From: Nitrospira tepida
GTDB lineage: Bacteria; Nitrospirota; Nitrospiria; Nitrospirales; Nitrospiraceae
Assembly (NCBI RefSeq): GCF_947241125.1
Contig: NZ_OX365700.1
Coordinates: 2,884,001 to 2,948,000 of the forward strand
Direction of reading: 5' to 3'
DNA length: 64,000 nucleotides
Part shown: positions 43,099 to 52,253 of the stretch, one piece after another
How positions within the stretch are numbered: the first letter of the stretch is position 1
Layout of the letters: each line of letters opens with the position of its first letter
Program-made: the position numbers and the translations under genes
The notes under the pieces: model-generated
What the model was told of the DNA's origin: nothing
Database searches by the model: none
The model's input: the letters and a program-made list of their open reading frames with translations, nothing else

Positions 43099-43638
43099 AT
43101 GGCCAAACTCATTACGCCACGACGGGAAGAAAACCTCACGGAACGGGCCCAGGAATATATCCGGGTGCACCTGCTGTTCCCTTCGGCCCTGCTCGGGCTC
43201 ATTCTGCTGATCGCCGGCACCATGGCGCTGGGTTACCAGTACCTTGCCGATATTTACGGAGGCGGGACGTTCATCTACAGCACGGCCCTGTTTTTGCTCG
43301 GCGCGCTCGCCGGATGGGGGCAATCCCGGTATCACCGGTACCTGCTCAAAGAGGCGCCGGAATATTTCGCAGGGCGACTCCGGGCCTTTGCCAGTCATGA
43401 CCGGCGGTTCAAGCGAAAGGAGCCTGTGATGGTCGCCGTCGACCATCCGGGTAGAAAATGGGTGCCGCTGTGGTATGGCCTGGCGACCGCCGTCCTTGTG
43501 GGGGCTTCGTCTCTTGCCACCGCCAGCGGGCATGTGTATGCCGTCGCCGCCTACCTACTGCCCTGGTCTGGATTTTTTTGCTCGCGGATTTACGCCTGGA
43601 GGGAACTTTGGGGACCGGCGCGGGCCGCGCTACGATAA
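43099..43638 (+). CDS. Small membrane protein, unknown function
   Basis: A 179-aa protein with two N-terminal helices (ALLGLILLIAGTMALGY; STALFLLGALAGWG), a basic cytoplasmic-type loop (SHDRRFKRKE) and two C-terminal helices (YGLATAVLVGASSLATA; AVAAYLLPWSGFFCS). Not recognised. It converges on lpxD with 14 bases between. Confidence 0.7.
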   Translation: MAKLITPRREENLTERAQEYIRVHLLFPSALLGLILLIAGTMALGYQYLADIYGGGTFIYSTALFLLGALAGWGQSRYHRYLLKEAPEYFAGRLRAFASHDRRFKRKEPVMVAVDHPGRKWVPLWYGLATAVLVGASSLATASGHVYAVAAYLLPWSGFFCSRIYAWRELWGPARAALR

Positions 43639-43652
43639 GCTGAAGAAACCAG

Positions 43653-44726
43653 TCAGCGGACCTTCTTGGCCCGTCCGGTGCGAACCACTCCTGCCCGCTC
43701 GAGAGTTTCGACTCGCTTCTGCAATTCGCGCAACCGTTGCCGCATCTCAGGCAGGTGGGGGATCAGCGCCTGCGCCTTGAGGGCCTGTTCATGCGGCATG
43801 GCGGGGGCTCCCGAAACGATCTGGTCCGAGGTCACGCTGCGGTTCACGCCGGAGCGCGCCGCGATCAACACCCGGTCCGCGATCTGAAGATGGTCGGCCA
43901 ACCCGGCCTGGCCGCCAATCATGACGTGGCTCCCCACGCGCGTGCTGCCGGCGATCCCGACCTGCGCCACGACAATCGTATCCTCGCCGATCTCGACGTT
44001 GTGCGCGATCTGCACCAGATTATCCACCTTGGTCCCGCGGCGAATCCGCGTCATGCCGAAGGTCGCCCGGTCGACCGTGACGTTGGCGCCGAGTTCAACG
44101 TCATCTTCGAGTACGACCCCGCCGATTTGTGGGACCTTGTGATGGCGCCCGTCGTGCTGCACATACCCGAACCCGTCGCTGCCGATCACGGTCCCGCTGT
44201 GGATCACCACCCGGCGCCCGATGGTACAGCGCTCGCGCACGACCACGTTCGGATAGAGGACGCAGTCGTCGCCGATCTCGGTCTCCTCGCCAATGAACAC
44301 GCCCGGGTACAGGGTCACTCTGGCCCCGATCGTCACCCGATCGCCCAATGTCACCGAGGACCAGATCGATGCATCGGCGCCGATGCGGACTTCCGAGCCC
44401 TTGACCAGGTCCGATGCAATGCCGCGCGCCCGGTAGGCGGGCACAAACCACTGTTGCACGACGCGGGCAAAGGCATAGGCGGGATTCTGCACCACGATTT
44501 GCGGCTGCGGGACCTCCGCAAACCGATGGGCCACGATGAAGGCCGCCGCCCGGCTTTCCCGGGTCTGTGAGAGGAACCGATCCTGCGCGATATAACTGAG
44601 GTCCGTCGGTCCGGCCTCTTGCAAGCTCGCGACGCCACGAATGACCCGGGCAGGATCGCCTTCGATCCGCCCCTGAACAAACTCGGCAATGTCCGCGAGT
44701 GAAATGGCAGGGGAGGGAATCGCCAC
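43653..44726 (-). CDS. lpxD: UDP-3-O-acylglucosamine N-acyltransferase LpxD
   Basis: A 357-aa enzyme that adds the second (N-linked) 3-hydroxyacyl chain in lipid A synthesis, using acyl-ACP. The N-terminal domain has VASLQEAGPTDLSYIA. The left-handed beta helix of hexapeptide repeats carries GSDGFGYV, the catalytic His in IAHNVEIGE (LpxD signature VQIAHNV), and the C-terminal helix LRELQKRVETLE. The last gene of lptF-lptG-fabF-acp-lpxD; an ACP is immediately upstream. Confidence 0.95.
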   Translation of the reverse strand: MAIPSPAISLADIAEFVQGRIEGDPARVIRGVASLQEAGPTDLSYIAQDRFLSQTRESRAAAFIVAHRFAEVPQPQIVVQNPAYAFARVVQQWFVPAYRARGIASDLVKGSEVRIGADASIWSSVTLGDRVTIGARVTLYPGVFIGEETEIGDDCVLYPNVVVRERCTIGRRVVIHSGTVIGSDGFGYVQHDGRHHKVPQIGGVVLEDDVELGANVTVDRATFGMTRIRRGTKVDNLVQIAHNVEIGEDTIVVAQVGIAGSTRVGSHVMIGGQAGLADHLQIADRVLIAARSGVNRSVTSDQIVSGAPAMPHEQALKAQALIPHLPEMRQRLRELQKRVETLERAGVVRTGRAKKVR

Positions 44727-44732
44727 GACGCG

Positions 44733-45071
44733 CTAGCCTCGTTTCCTCTTCGCTGCGACTCGGGTCGGCCGGGATTTCGGTTTGGGCTTCAGTTTGGCTT
44801 TCGCGGCACGGGGCTCGACCGACGCCGGCGGGGCGAGCCGCCGGTCCACGTAGTGGACGACGTCCGCCACCGTGACGAGGCCTTGCAGGTCCTGATCGGG
44901 AATCTGGATATCGAACGCCTCCTCCACCCGATAGAGCAGCTCGATCGTGGCCATGGAATCCAATCCCAAATCGTCGCGAAGATGGGCGTCGGACGGAATC
45001 CCGCCGGGATCGCGTTTCAGATAGGCTGCCAGCGCTTGGAGGATGCGTGTCTGGACGGATGCCTCGACCAT
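44733..45071 (-). CDS. Acyl carrier protein with basic C-terminal tail
   Basis: A 112-aa ACP. The phosphopantetheine Ser lies in LGLDSMATIELL and the helix II-III region is typical. Normal ACPs are about 80 aa and acidic; this one has a 30-residue Lys/Arg/Pro-rich tail (AKLKPKPKSRPTRVAAKRKR). It probably carries acyl chains for the neighbouring FabF and LpxD. The tail could bind membrane phospholipid or nucleic acid; that is a guess. Confidence 0.88.
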   Translation of the reverse strand: MVEASVQTRILQALAAYLKRDPGGIPSDAHLRDDLGLDSMATIELLYRVEEAFDIQIPDQDLQGLVTVADVVHYVDRRLAPPASVEPRAAKAKLKPKPKSRPTRVAAKRKRG

Positions 45072-45085
45072 GAGATGCGTCCCCC

Positions 45086-46342
45086 TCAGGCGGCGAATTT
45101 CTTGAAGACGACTGCCGCGTTGTTGCTGCCGAAGCCAAAGGCGTTCATCATCGCAACCCGCACCCGCCGCTGCTGGACCTGGGTGGAAATGCCGGCCAGC
45201 GCGCAGGCCGGATCCGGATCGTCATAATTGCGGGTGGGATGCACCATCCCGGTGTCGATCGCGAGAGCGCAGGCCACGGACCCAATGGCGCCGGCCGCCC
45301 CCAGCGTGTGGCCGACCAGAGACTTGGTGGCGTTCACCGCCAATCGATCGGCCCTGGATTTGAACAACTGGCGGATCGCCTTCACCTCCACGGCGTCGCC
45401 CACCACGGTCGACGTCGCATGGGCGTTGATGTAGTCCACCTGAGCCGGTGTGACCCCGGCGTCATCCAGCGCCAATTTCATGGTGGTGGCCACCTCGACC
45501 CCGTCCTCGCGGGGGATGACCATATGGTAGGCCTCGCTGGTCGCGGCATAGCCGGCGACTTCCGCGTAGATCCGGGCCTTCCTTTTTCTTGCATGCGGGA
45601 GCGATTCCAAGATGAGCGCGGCCGCGCCTTCGCCCATCACGAACCCGTCCCGCTGCCGTTCGAACGGACGCGAGGCGGCCTCGGGCCGATCATTGAACCC
45701 GGTCGAGAGCGCCCGCAGCGAACAAAATCCGGCGAAGACCAGCGGGGTGATGCTGGCATCGGCTCCGACCGTGATCACGACATCGGCCTGACCGGTGCGA
45801 ATCGCGTTCAGCGCCTGGCCGACCGCGTGCGCGCTCGACGAACAGGCGGTTGAAATCGTGAGGTTCGGCCCCTTGGCCCCATAGACCATGGCGACGATGC
45901 CGGAAGCGGAGTTGAGGGTAATGGTCGGAATGAAATTAGGATGCACGCGATTGGGCCGCTGCGTCTGGTACAACTGGGTGATTTCCCGCTCGCCCATCAC
46001 CATCCCGCCCATGCCGGCTCCCATGATGACGCCGACCCGGTGGGCGCGGACCTGGTCCATGCGCAACCCGGCATCCGCCAGCGCCTCTTTAGCCGCCACC
46101 AGCGCAAACTGCGCATAGCGGTCCACCCGTTCGACCATCGGTCCTTCGAGGTACTGCGCGGGGTTGAACTCGCGGACCTGGCCGGCCACGCGACAGCGAT
46201 AGAGATCCATCGGAAAGGGATCGAAGGATTCGATGGCCGTGATGCCAGCTCGACCTTCCAGGGCGGCCTTCCAGAACTCGCCGACCCCGATGCCGATCGG
46301 CGAGACCATCCCCAGACCTGTGACGACGACGCGAGATGCCAT
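45086..46342 (-). CDS. fabF: 3-oxoacyl-ACP synthase II (FabF-type)
   Basis: A 418-aa condensing enzyme (KAS II) that elongates acyl-ACP with malonyl-ACP. The Cys-His-His triad is in TACSSSAHA, NAHATSTVVGD and GHTLGAAGAIG. The C-terminal NAFGFGSNNAAVVF is typical. ATG 46342 fits the family start (MASRVVVTGLG); GTG 46351 would add three residues. It lies 15 bases upstream of the ACP gene, so the pair may be dedicated to lipid A acyl chains. Confidence 0.93.
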   Translation of the reverse strand: MASRVVVTGLGMVSPIGIGVGEFWKAALEGRAGITAIESFDPFPMDLYRCRVAGQVREFNPAQYLEGPMVERVDRYAQFALVAAKEALADAGLRMDQVRAHRVGVIMGAGMGGMVMGEREITQLYQTQRPNRVHPNFIPTITLNSASGIVAMVYGAKGPNLTISTACSSSAHAVGQALNAIRTGQADVVITVGADASITPLVFAGFCSLRALSTGFNDRPEAASRPFERQRDGFVMGEGAAALILESLPHARKRKARIYAEVAGYAATSEAYHMVIPREDGVEVATTMKLALDDAGVTPAQVDYINAHATSTVVGDAVEVKAIRQLFKSRADRLAVNATKSLVGHTLGAAGAIGSVACALAIDTGMVHPTRNYDDPDPACALAGISTQVQQRRVRVAMMNAFGFGSNNAAVVFKKFAA

Positions 46343-46351
46343 GGGTTTCAC

Positions 46352-46357
46352 ATTATA
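46352..46357 (-). promoter_or_regulatory. -10 element before fabF
   Basis: A perfect TATAAT on the minus strand ends ten bases before ATG 46342; no good -35 is seen. If used, transcription would start almost at the start codon, giving a nearly leaderless mRNA. It lies in the 95-base gap between lptG and fabF. Confidence 0.35.
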
Positions 46358-46437
46358 CCGGAATCAAATCGCTTGCTTGTACCTGAAGGGTGGTAAGCAG
46401 TCAACGTTTTTGCGGAGGTCGTGGACGAACACCAAGG

Positions 46438-47529
46438 TTAATACCGAACCCGGAGCAGCAGATATAGCGCCACGCTCAGGAACATGATATTGGCCATCCA
46501 GGCGGCCAGCACGGGCAGGAGGACGCCGCTTCGACCCAACGCAATCGCGACCGAATGGGTCATCCAGTAAAAGAATCCCACGACCATGGCCTGGCCGATC
46601 CCCATCGCGAGGCCAGTGCCCCTCGTGCCCATTTTGCGGAGGCTGAGCGCGATGCCGACCAGCACCATGATGACGCTGACGAACGGAAAGGCCATCCGGC
46701 CATGGTAGTCGGTGAGCACGCGGGAAAAATTATACCCATCGAGGCTCAGTCGATCGATATAGGCCTTCAGTTCGCGCAGGGTCAGCGATTCCGATTCGAC
46801 CGCCAACCAGGAATCAAAATCCTGCGGTTCTTGCGAGAGCGGTAGCGGCTTTTCCATAAACGGCTCCATCGTCACGTTGCCGTTGGGGAGAAAGCGGCGA
46901 TCGATGCCGTCCTGCAGCAGCCAGCCTCGTTCCGTATGGACGGCCTGTCTGGCTTCCGTCAGGAGGGTGAGACGAAACTGCGGCCCCAACTGATAGACGC
47001 GCACACCCTGGAGCACCCGGCCGCCCGGCTCCACCAATTCCACGTTCAGCAGGGCGGGCCCGCGAATCTGGAGCCAGGGCCGCGCGGCCTTCAGGGCCAG
47101 ATTCTGGGGTTTCTTTTCGATAAAGGTGTTCTTGACGTATTCCGCCCGCGCGGTGGCCGTCGGAATGATCACGGAGGTCATGCCGAGCAACAGGACTGAG
47201 ATCACGCCGCCGATCACCAGGAAAGGAGCGGCGAGCCGGCCCAAGCTGACGCCGCAACTCCGCATGGCCGTGATCTCATGGTTGCGGGACAGGAGTCCCA
47301 GCGACAACAGCGTCGCCATCAAAACCGCCAACGGCGCAATTTGAAACGTAATTCCCGGAGTTCTGAGGAGGAAAAATGCCAGAATGTCGGACATTTGGGC
47401 GTCAAACTTCAAAAATCTTCTTAATTTTTCAAAGAAATCGATGACCAGATAGATCGTCATCAACCCTGAAAAACACATCAGGAACAGTTTCGCGAATTCC
47501 AGCCCGATGTAACGGAAGAGAATCGTCAT
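46438..47529 (-). CDS. lptG: LPS export permease LptG
   Basis: A 363-aa inner-membrane subunit of the LptB2FG extractor that moves LPS out of the membrane. Three N-terminal helices, a periplasmic jellyroll (about 130-260) and three C-terminal helices are seen. MTILFRYIGLEFAKLF at the N-terminus and SRNHEITAMRSCGVSLGRL, the coupling helix to LptB, are typical. ATG 47529 was chosen; GTG 47538 overlaps the lptF stop (GTGA) and would add three residues. Confidence 0.9.
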   Translation of the reverse strand: MTILFRYIGLEFAKLFLMCFSGLMTIYLVIDFFEKLRRFLKFDAQMSDILAFFLLRTPGITFQIAPLAVLMATLLSLGLLSRNHEITAMRSCGVSLGRLAAPFLVIGGVISVLLLGMTSVIIPTATARAEYVKNTFIEKKPQNLALKAARPWLQIRGPALLNVELVEPGGRVLQGVRVYQLGPQFRLTLLTEARQAVHTERGWLLQDGIDRRFLPNGNVTMEPFMEKPLPLSQEPQDFDSWLAVESESLTLRELKAYIDRLSLDGYNFSRVLTDYHGRMAFPFVSVIMVLVGIALSLRKMGTRGTGLAMGIGQAMVVGFFYWMTHSVAIALGRSGVLLPVLAAWMANIMFLSVALYLLLRVRY

Positions 47530-47534
47530 GCCTC

Positions 47535-48623
47535 TCACCGCCGGCTGACTCGATAGAACGCCACGATCGTGATGAGGGCAAAGACCAGGTTGGGCAGCCA
47601 GGCGCCGGCCAAGGGCGGAATGACCAACGTCGTCACGAGGAACTCACAGAGCATGTTCAGCATGTAATAGACCACGACGATGACCACGCCGACGGCAAAG
47701 CCGCCCATCCGTCCCGAACGTTTGGAGACGATGCCGGTCGGAACGCCCAACAGGCAAAACACGAGGGTGGCGGTGGGAAAGGCCAAGTCCTTGTAGTATT
47801 CCATCAGCCGGCGGAGGGCGATCGGATTGCGCCACTGGGATTGCTCCAGGACCTTCAGCACCTCCTGATAGGAGGGACGATCGTCGGCGAGGGCGGCCCC
47901 CTGATTCAGATTCATGCGGATGTCGTAGGTCTCGAAGGACACCTGTTGATACCGCTCCGCCTGTTCTGGGCGACTGTGCACGACGCCGTTTTCAAGCCGC
48001 AGAGACACCTGTTGGTTTGCCTGGTCCGTAAAGACCGTATAGCCACCGGCGACGATGATGCGGGGGTCGTCGGGATTCCGTTCATCCGAGACAAAGATGC
48101 CCGGCGCGGCTTCTCCGTTCGAGCCGGCCGGCACATAGACGATCATCTTCGGAAGCGGCTCGTTGAAGACCCCTCGGTCGAGTGCCAGGACCAGTTGATC
48201 TCGCAACAGGTTCAGCGCCACCTTCTTGAGGTTGAAATTCGACCAGGGTTGCCCCCATTGCGCGAGCAGCAGCGTAAATCCGAACACCAGGCAGGCGAAC
48301 AGCAAGACCGGCTGGGCCAACCGCAACAGGCTCAAGCCGGCCGCGCGCATCGCCACGAGTTCCTTGTCGAACGACAGTCGGCCGAAGGCGGTGATCGAGG
48401 CGATGATCGCGGCAATCGGCAGGGTCAACACGAGGAACGAGGGCAACAGATGCAGAAACACTTTCATGACGGCCCACAGCCCCACGCCTTTCGAGACCAG
48501 CAGTTCCACCAGCCGCAACAGTTCGCGGGTCAGCATGACGAAGCACAGGGCCGCCAGACTGACCGAAAAAGGGGACAACAGCTCGGCGAAAATATAGCGA
48601 TCGAGTAGGGTTCTTAGAAACAC
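47535..48623 (-). CDS. lptF: LPS export permease LptF
   Basis: A 362-aa partner of LptG. LLDRYIFAELLSPF opens the protein; the coupling helix SFDKELVAMRAAGLSLLRLA is clear, and the periplasmic jellyroll lies between two groups of three helices. It starts at GTG 48623 and leads the envelope operon. The ATPase lptB is not in the window. Confidence 0.9.
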   Translation of the reverse strand: MFLRTLLDRYIFAELLSPFSVSLAALCFVMLTRELLRLVELLVSKGVGLWAVMKVFLHLLPSFLVLTLPIAAIIASITAFGRLSFDKELVAMRAAGLSLLRLAQPVLLFACLVFGFTLLLAQWGQPWSNFNLKKVALNLLRDQLVLALDRGVFNEPLPKMIVYVPAGSNGEAAPGIFVSDERNPDDPRIIVAGGYTVFTDQANQQVSLRLENGVVHSRPEQAERYQQVSFETYDIRMNLNQGAALADDRPSYQEVLKVLEQSQWRNPIALRRLMEYYKDLAFPTATLVFCLLGVPTGIVSKRSGRMGGFAVGVVIVVVYYMLNMLCEFLVTTLVIPPLAGAWLPNLVFALITIVAFYRVSRR

Positions 48624-48760
48624 GTGTGGGAACTCATGCGTAGCGGCAACTGATCATAGTAATCGACTCTGCCCTGGATGTAAACCTGAAGGACGGTCTT
48701 CGCCCGGTCTTCTCCATGGCCCACGAACGACGGTCGTGAAACAGGCCCTGCAACACCGGC

Positions 48761-48789
48761 TTGACAACCCACGGAGCCGTAGGTAACAT
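48761..48789 (+). promoter_or_regulatory. Promoter of the cold-shock gene
   Basis: A perfect TTGACA (48761-48766), a 17-base spacer and TAACAT (48784-48789). The predicted start near 48796 gives a leader of about 167 bases before GTG 48963, as in cold-shock mRNAs. The gap 48624-48962 holds no other gene. Confidence 0.6.
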
Positions 48790-48962
48790 GCCCGCGGATT
48801 TTTTGGCCTTTAGATGAACGCCTCTCACTTCACCTCGGCGCCGGCCCTTCGCTTCTCCGTTATTGATCACTTTCAACGCTGTGTGTCGGCAGTCCTGAAC
48901 CGTCGGTTATCATCGGCCCAGGCAGCACCCTGTCGCGTGGCTACACAGGAAAGGAGGGCTGT

Positions 48963-49178
48963 GTGAAAAGTAAGGGGACAGTCAAATGGTTCAATGATCG
49001 AAAGGGGTTCGGGTTCATTCGGTTGGACAACGGAGACGATGTCTTCGTCCATTACTCGGCCCTGCTCGGCGAGGGATTCAAGACCCTCAAAGAAGGAGAG
49101 AGTGTCGAGTTTGACATCGTCCAGGGAGCCAAGGGGCCGCAAGCTGCCAATGTGCTGAAAACCGCCCTGAACGCGTGA
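48963..49178 (+). CDS. Cold-shock protein, CspA family
   Basis: A 71-aa single cold-shock domain that binds single-stranded RNA or DNA. RNP1 KGFGFIRL and RNP2 DVFVHYSAL are present. GTG 48963 follows AAAGGAGGG. It is monocistronic with its own promoter, long leader and terminator. It may act as an RNA chaperone in cold or in general growth. Confidence 0.95.
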   Translation: MKSKGTVKWFNDRKGFGFIRLDNGDDVFVHYSALLGEGFKTLKEGESVEFDIVQGAKGPQAANVLKTALNA

Positions 49179-49203
49179 CGCGCTCCGAACAGCACGTCGT
49201 TGG

Positions 49204-49243
49204 CGACGAGCCTCCCGGTCGGCCGGGAGGCTCGTCGTGTTTT
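49204..49243 (+). terminator. Strong intrinsic terminator
   Basis: A perfect 15-pair stem (49204-49218 with 49223-49237; CGACGAGCCTCCCGG paired) with a TCGG loop, followed by TGTTTT. It lies 25 bases after the cold-shock gene. Confidence 0.9.
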
Positions 49244-49307
49244 GGGGCTCCGGCAGCCGGCTTCCCGACCGACCGCCGCCGTTCCCGGGCAGGAATAGCG
49301 CCATTCG

Positions 49308-49336
49308 TTGACAAATTGGGGCCGCGCCGATAGGGT
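49308..49336 (+). promoter_or_regulatory. Promoter of the TPR gene
   Basis: TTGACA (49308-49313), a 17-base spacer and TAGGGT (49331-49336), 29 bases before TTG 49366. Confidence 0.5.
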
Positions 49337-49365
49337 GATTCGGTCATGTATCCCGGAGCCTGATC

Positions 49366-51096
49366 TTGGCTGCCGACCGCACGTCGATTCTTCACAACGC
49401 GCAGATCTATGCCTCCAAAGGCCAATTCGACGCGGCCATCGGGGAATGGAAGAAGCTGGCCCAGGACGCCCCCAACGACGGCACGATCTATAACTCGATC
49501 GGCGACCTCCAGCTCAAGCGCAACGCCAAAGCCGAAGCCATTAACGCCTACCTCCAGGCCGCCAAGGCTTTTCGTGATGACGGCGCGCCGCTCAAGGCCA
49601 TCGCCGCCTATAAGAAAATCCTGAAGATCGATCCGTCCCGCTACGACATCTATCGATTCTTGGGCGACCTCAATGCCGAGCGGGGCCTGCTCAGCAGCGC
49701 CGTATCCGACTACCTCACGCTGGCCAAATGGTATCTGAAGGAACGAAAAAACAGGGAGGCCTTGGAAGTCTACCGCCTGATCATCCAACAGGATCCGTCC
49801 AATCTCGATGCGCAGGAACGGGTCGCGGAGCTCTGCCTCCAGGAAAACATGCAGGACGAGGCGATCAAGGTCTACCTGCACTTAGGACGGGAACGGTCGG
49901 CGCAGGGCCGGACGGCCGAAGCCCGGGACGCCTACGCGGCGGTCCTGCGGATCGATCCGAACAACCGGGAGGCCGAACAATTCGTCAATGCGGAAAAGCA
50001 AGTGACTCAGGGCGCGCTGAAGCGAGGGCAGGCCGCCGGAGGGGAGGGGGGCGCCCGCGGCATCTCGAATACCGCCGCTCCCGGCGATCTGTTAAGCGAA
50101 GCGCGGCGCCGGATGGACGCCGGGCAGTACGAAGGCGCCGAGGCGATGCTGAGCCAGATGCTGTCCCGGGAACCGGGCAATCCCGAGATCTGCCGGCTCT
50201 TGGCGCGCCTGCACCTCAAGCAAGGACAGCTCAACGTCGCCTTGAACGAATACCGTTTTCTCGCCGGCTCCGCGCTCCGGTCCCAGGAATACGACCTGGC
50301 CGAATCCCTGATTCAGGAGTTTCTCGCGGTCGAGCCGCGCTCGGTCGCGCTGTTAGAATTGCTCGGCGAGCTCTTCGAGGAAAAGGGGGATGGTCCCGCG
50401 GCGGCGCAACATTTCGGAACCGCGATTGCGGTCCTGCTGGACCAGCCGGACCCGAGCCTGCCCTCGCTCCCGAGCGAGCTGTATGAAAAGGTGAAGGGGC
50501 TCGATCCGGACGGACCGGTTCGGAAAAAGTTTGCCCCTCTCTTTGAACCGAACGCGCGTCCAGCCTCGCAAGCGGCGGCCAGCCACTCGGCCAGCACTCC
50601 GGCCCCATGGGACGGCAACCAAACCCATGCAATTGGAACCCCGCCTCCATCCGCGGCGGACCCAGCGGCGACGGCGGAGCCTGTCACGGTGGATTATCAG
50701 GCCCATTTCCAACTGGGCCTCGCGTTCAAGAACATGGGAATTCCGGAAGAGGCATTGGAAGAGTTTCAGGTGTCAGCCAAGAACCCTTCGTTTTATCTGG
50801 ATTCGTGCCTCATGGTCTCCCAATGCCTTCGGGCCCTGAAACGCCATAAGGAGGCCATAGCCCAACTGGAAGAGGCCGTGCAACACCCGGACTGCACCGG
50901 AGACAAGGCCCGCCTGGCGCGATACGAGCTGGGACTCCTCTACAAGGCCGAATCCCACGTCGAGCAGGCCCTTCAAATTTTTGAATCGATCGCCGACTTT
51001 GCCGACGCCCGCGACCATCTGGAAGACCTCCGCCACCAGCAAACAGCCCCCTCGACCCAACACCAATCTTCTTCCATTCGTCTCGCCACACCATAG
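49366..51096 (+). CDS. TPR-repeat protein
   Basis: A 576-aa cytoplasmic protein of tetratricopeptide repeats that probably serves as a scaffold. About five repeats fill residues 1-200 (KGQFDAAIGEWKKLAQDAPN; AIAAYKKILKIDPSRYDIYR; ALEVYRLIIQQDPSNLDA) and others follow. A Pro/Ala/Ser-rich linker near 395-440 separates a C-terminal TPR pair (ALEEFQVSAKNPSFYLDS). It starts at TTG 49366 with GGAG eight bases upstream. No enzyme motif is present; the binding partner is unknown. Confidence 0.85.
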   Translation: MAADRTSILHNAQIYASKGQFDAAIGEWKKLAQDAPNDGTIYNSIGDLQLKRNAKAEAINAYLQAAKAFRDDGAPLKAIAAYKKILKIDPSRYDIYRFLGDLNAERGLLSSAVSDYLTLAKWYLKERKNREALEVYRLIIQQDPSNLDAQERVAELCLQENMQDEAIKVYLHLGRERSAQGRTAEARDAYAAVLRIDPNNREAEQFVNAEKQVTQGALKRGQAAGGEGGARGISNTAAPGDLLSEARRRMDAGQYEGAEAMLSQMLSREPGNPEICRLLARLHLKQGQLNVALNEYRFLAGSALRSQEYDLAESLIQEFLAVEPRSVALLELLGELFEEKGDGPAAAQHFGTAIAVLLDQPDPSLPSLPSELYEKVKGLDPDGPVRKKFAPLFEPNARPASQAAASHSASTPAPWDGNQTHAIGTPPPSAADPAATAEPVTVDYQAHFQLGLAFKNMGIPEEALEEFQVSAKNPSFYLDSCLMVSQCLRALKRHKEAIAQLEEAVQHPDCTGDKARLARYELGLLYKAESHVEQALQIFESIADFADARDHLEDLRHQQTAPSTQHQSSSIRLATP

Positions 51097-51118
51097 GTTT
51101 CAGTCCGCTTCAGCCGCG

Positions 51119-52084
51119 TCAGGTTACTTGATTCGGGGCCGGGCGATCGTTGACCACCGCGTCGATATTCTCCAGGCAGATCTCGCCCATGCGGACACGG
51201 GTGCGCCAGGTCGCCGAACCGAGATGGGGCAGGGTCACCACGTTGGGAAGACCCAACAGATCGTGGTGAATGGCCGGTTCCCGTTCATACACGTCCAAGC
51301 CCGCGCCGGCGATCCGCCCTTGTTTCAACGAATGAGCCAGCGCCGCCTCATCCACCACCGGCCCGCGGGAGCTATTGATCAGAAAGGCCGATCGCCGCAT
51401 GAGGGACAGGGCCCTGGCATCGATCAGATGACGCGTCTCGTCGGTCAGCGGCACATGGAGGCTGACGAAATCCGATTGCGCCAAGACCTGTTCGAATGAT
51501 GCTCGCTGCCAGGTGCCGGGCACTGCTGGAACGACTTCCTGATGAGCCGTATACAGAACAGGCATCCGAAAGCCGGCCGCCCGCTCCGCCACGGCCCGGC
51601 CAATGCGGCCCATCCCAATGATCCCGAGGGTGCGCCCCGTGACATCCGCGCCCAGCAATTGCGTCGGCGCCCAGCCGCTCCAAGACCGTTGTTGCACCAG
51701 TGCATGACCTTCCGTCACCCGCCGGGCCACCGCCAGCAACAGCGCCCACGTCACATCGGCGGTGGCATCAGTCAGCACGTCAGGCGTGTTCGTGACGATG
51801 ATGCGTCGGCGCTTCGCTGCGTCGAGATCGATGTTGTTGAACCCGACGGCGTAGTTGGCGATGATCTTGAGCCGGCATCCTGCTCGAAGCGCGTCGTCGT
51901 CGATCCGTTCCGTCAGCGTGCAGATGGCCGCGTCCGCCTCGCTCAGTCCGGCGATCAACCGTTCACGTCCCGGCGGCTCGTCGCTCGGCTCGTCCGTCAG
52001 CCGGTACCGTTCGCGCAGACGTGCCATCACCGGCTCCGGCAGCCGGCGCGCGACAAACACGAGAGGTGACGAGGCCTCCATCAT
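51119..52084 (-). CDS. D-2-hydroxyacid dehydrogenase (glyoxylate/hydroxypyruvate reductase type)
   Basis: A 321-aa NAD(P)-dependent enzyme. The Rossmann motif is GIIGMGRIG; catalytic Arg in NSSRGPVVDE, Glu in DVYEREP and His in LPHLGSAT can be placed. AVGFNNIDLDAAKRR matches the glyoxylate reductase group. ATG 52084 has AAGGA nine bases upstream; a TTG at 52105 extends the frame. It is divergent from the FAD-linked oxidase, so one reduces and the other oxidises 2-hydroxyacids. Confidence 0.9.
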   Translation of the reverse strand: MMEASSPLVFVARRLPEPVMARLRERYRLTDEPSDEPPGRERLIAGLSEADAAICTLTERIDDDALRAGCRLKIIANYAVGFNNIDLDAAKRRRIIVTNTPDVLTDATADVTWALLLAVARRVTEGHALVQQRSWSGWAPTQLLGADVTGRTLGIIGMGRIGRAVAERAAGFRMPVLYTAHQEVVPAVPGTWQRASFEQVLAQSDFVSLHVPLTDETRHLIDARALSLMRRSAFLINSSRGPVVDEAALAHSLKQGRIAGAGLDVYEREPAIHHDLLGLPNVVTLPHLGSATWRTRVRMGEICLENIDAVVNDRPAPNQVT

Positions 52085-52253
52085 CGGCACCGTTCCTTCA
52101 GGCAATCCATCGACTCGCTATCCTAGCGGGAGCAGTCTGCGACCTCAATGACTCCGCGCAGGGCTCCGCAGACGGTCGAGCCTGCCTTCTGACGCCCGCT
52201 TGTCCTTCTGAAACACGGGCGTCTAGAATGCACAGAGAGCCTGACGAACCATC

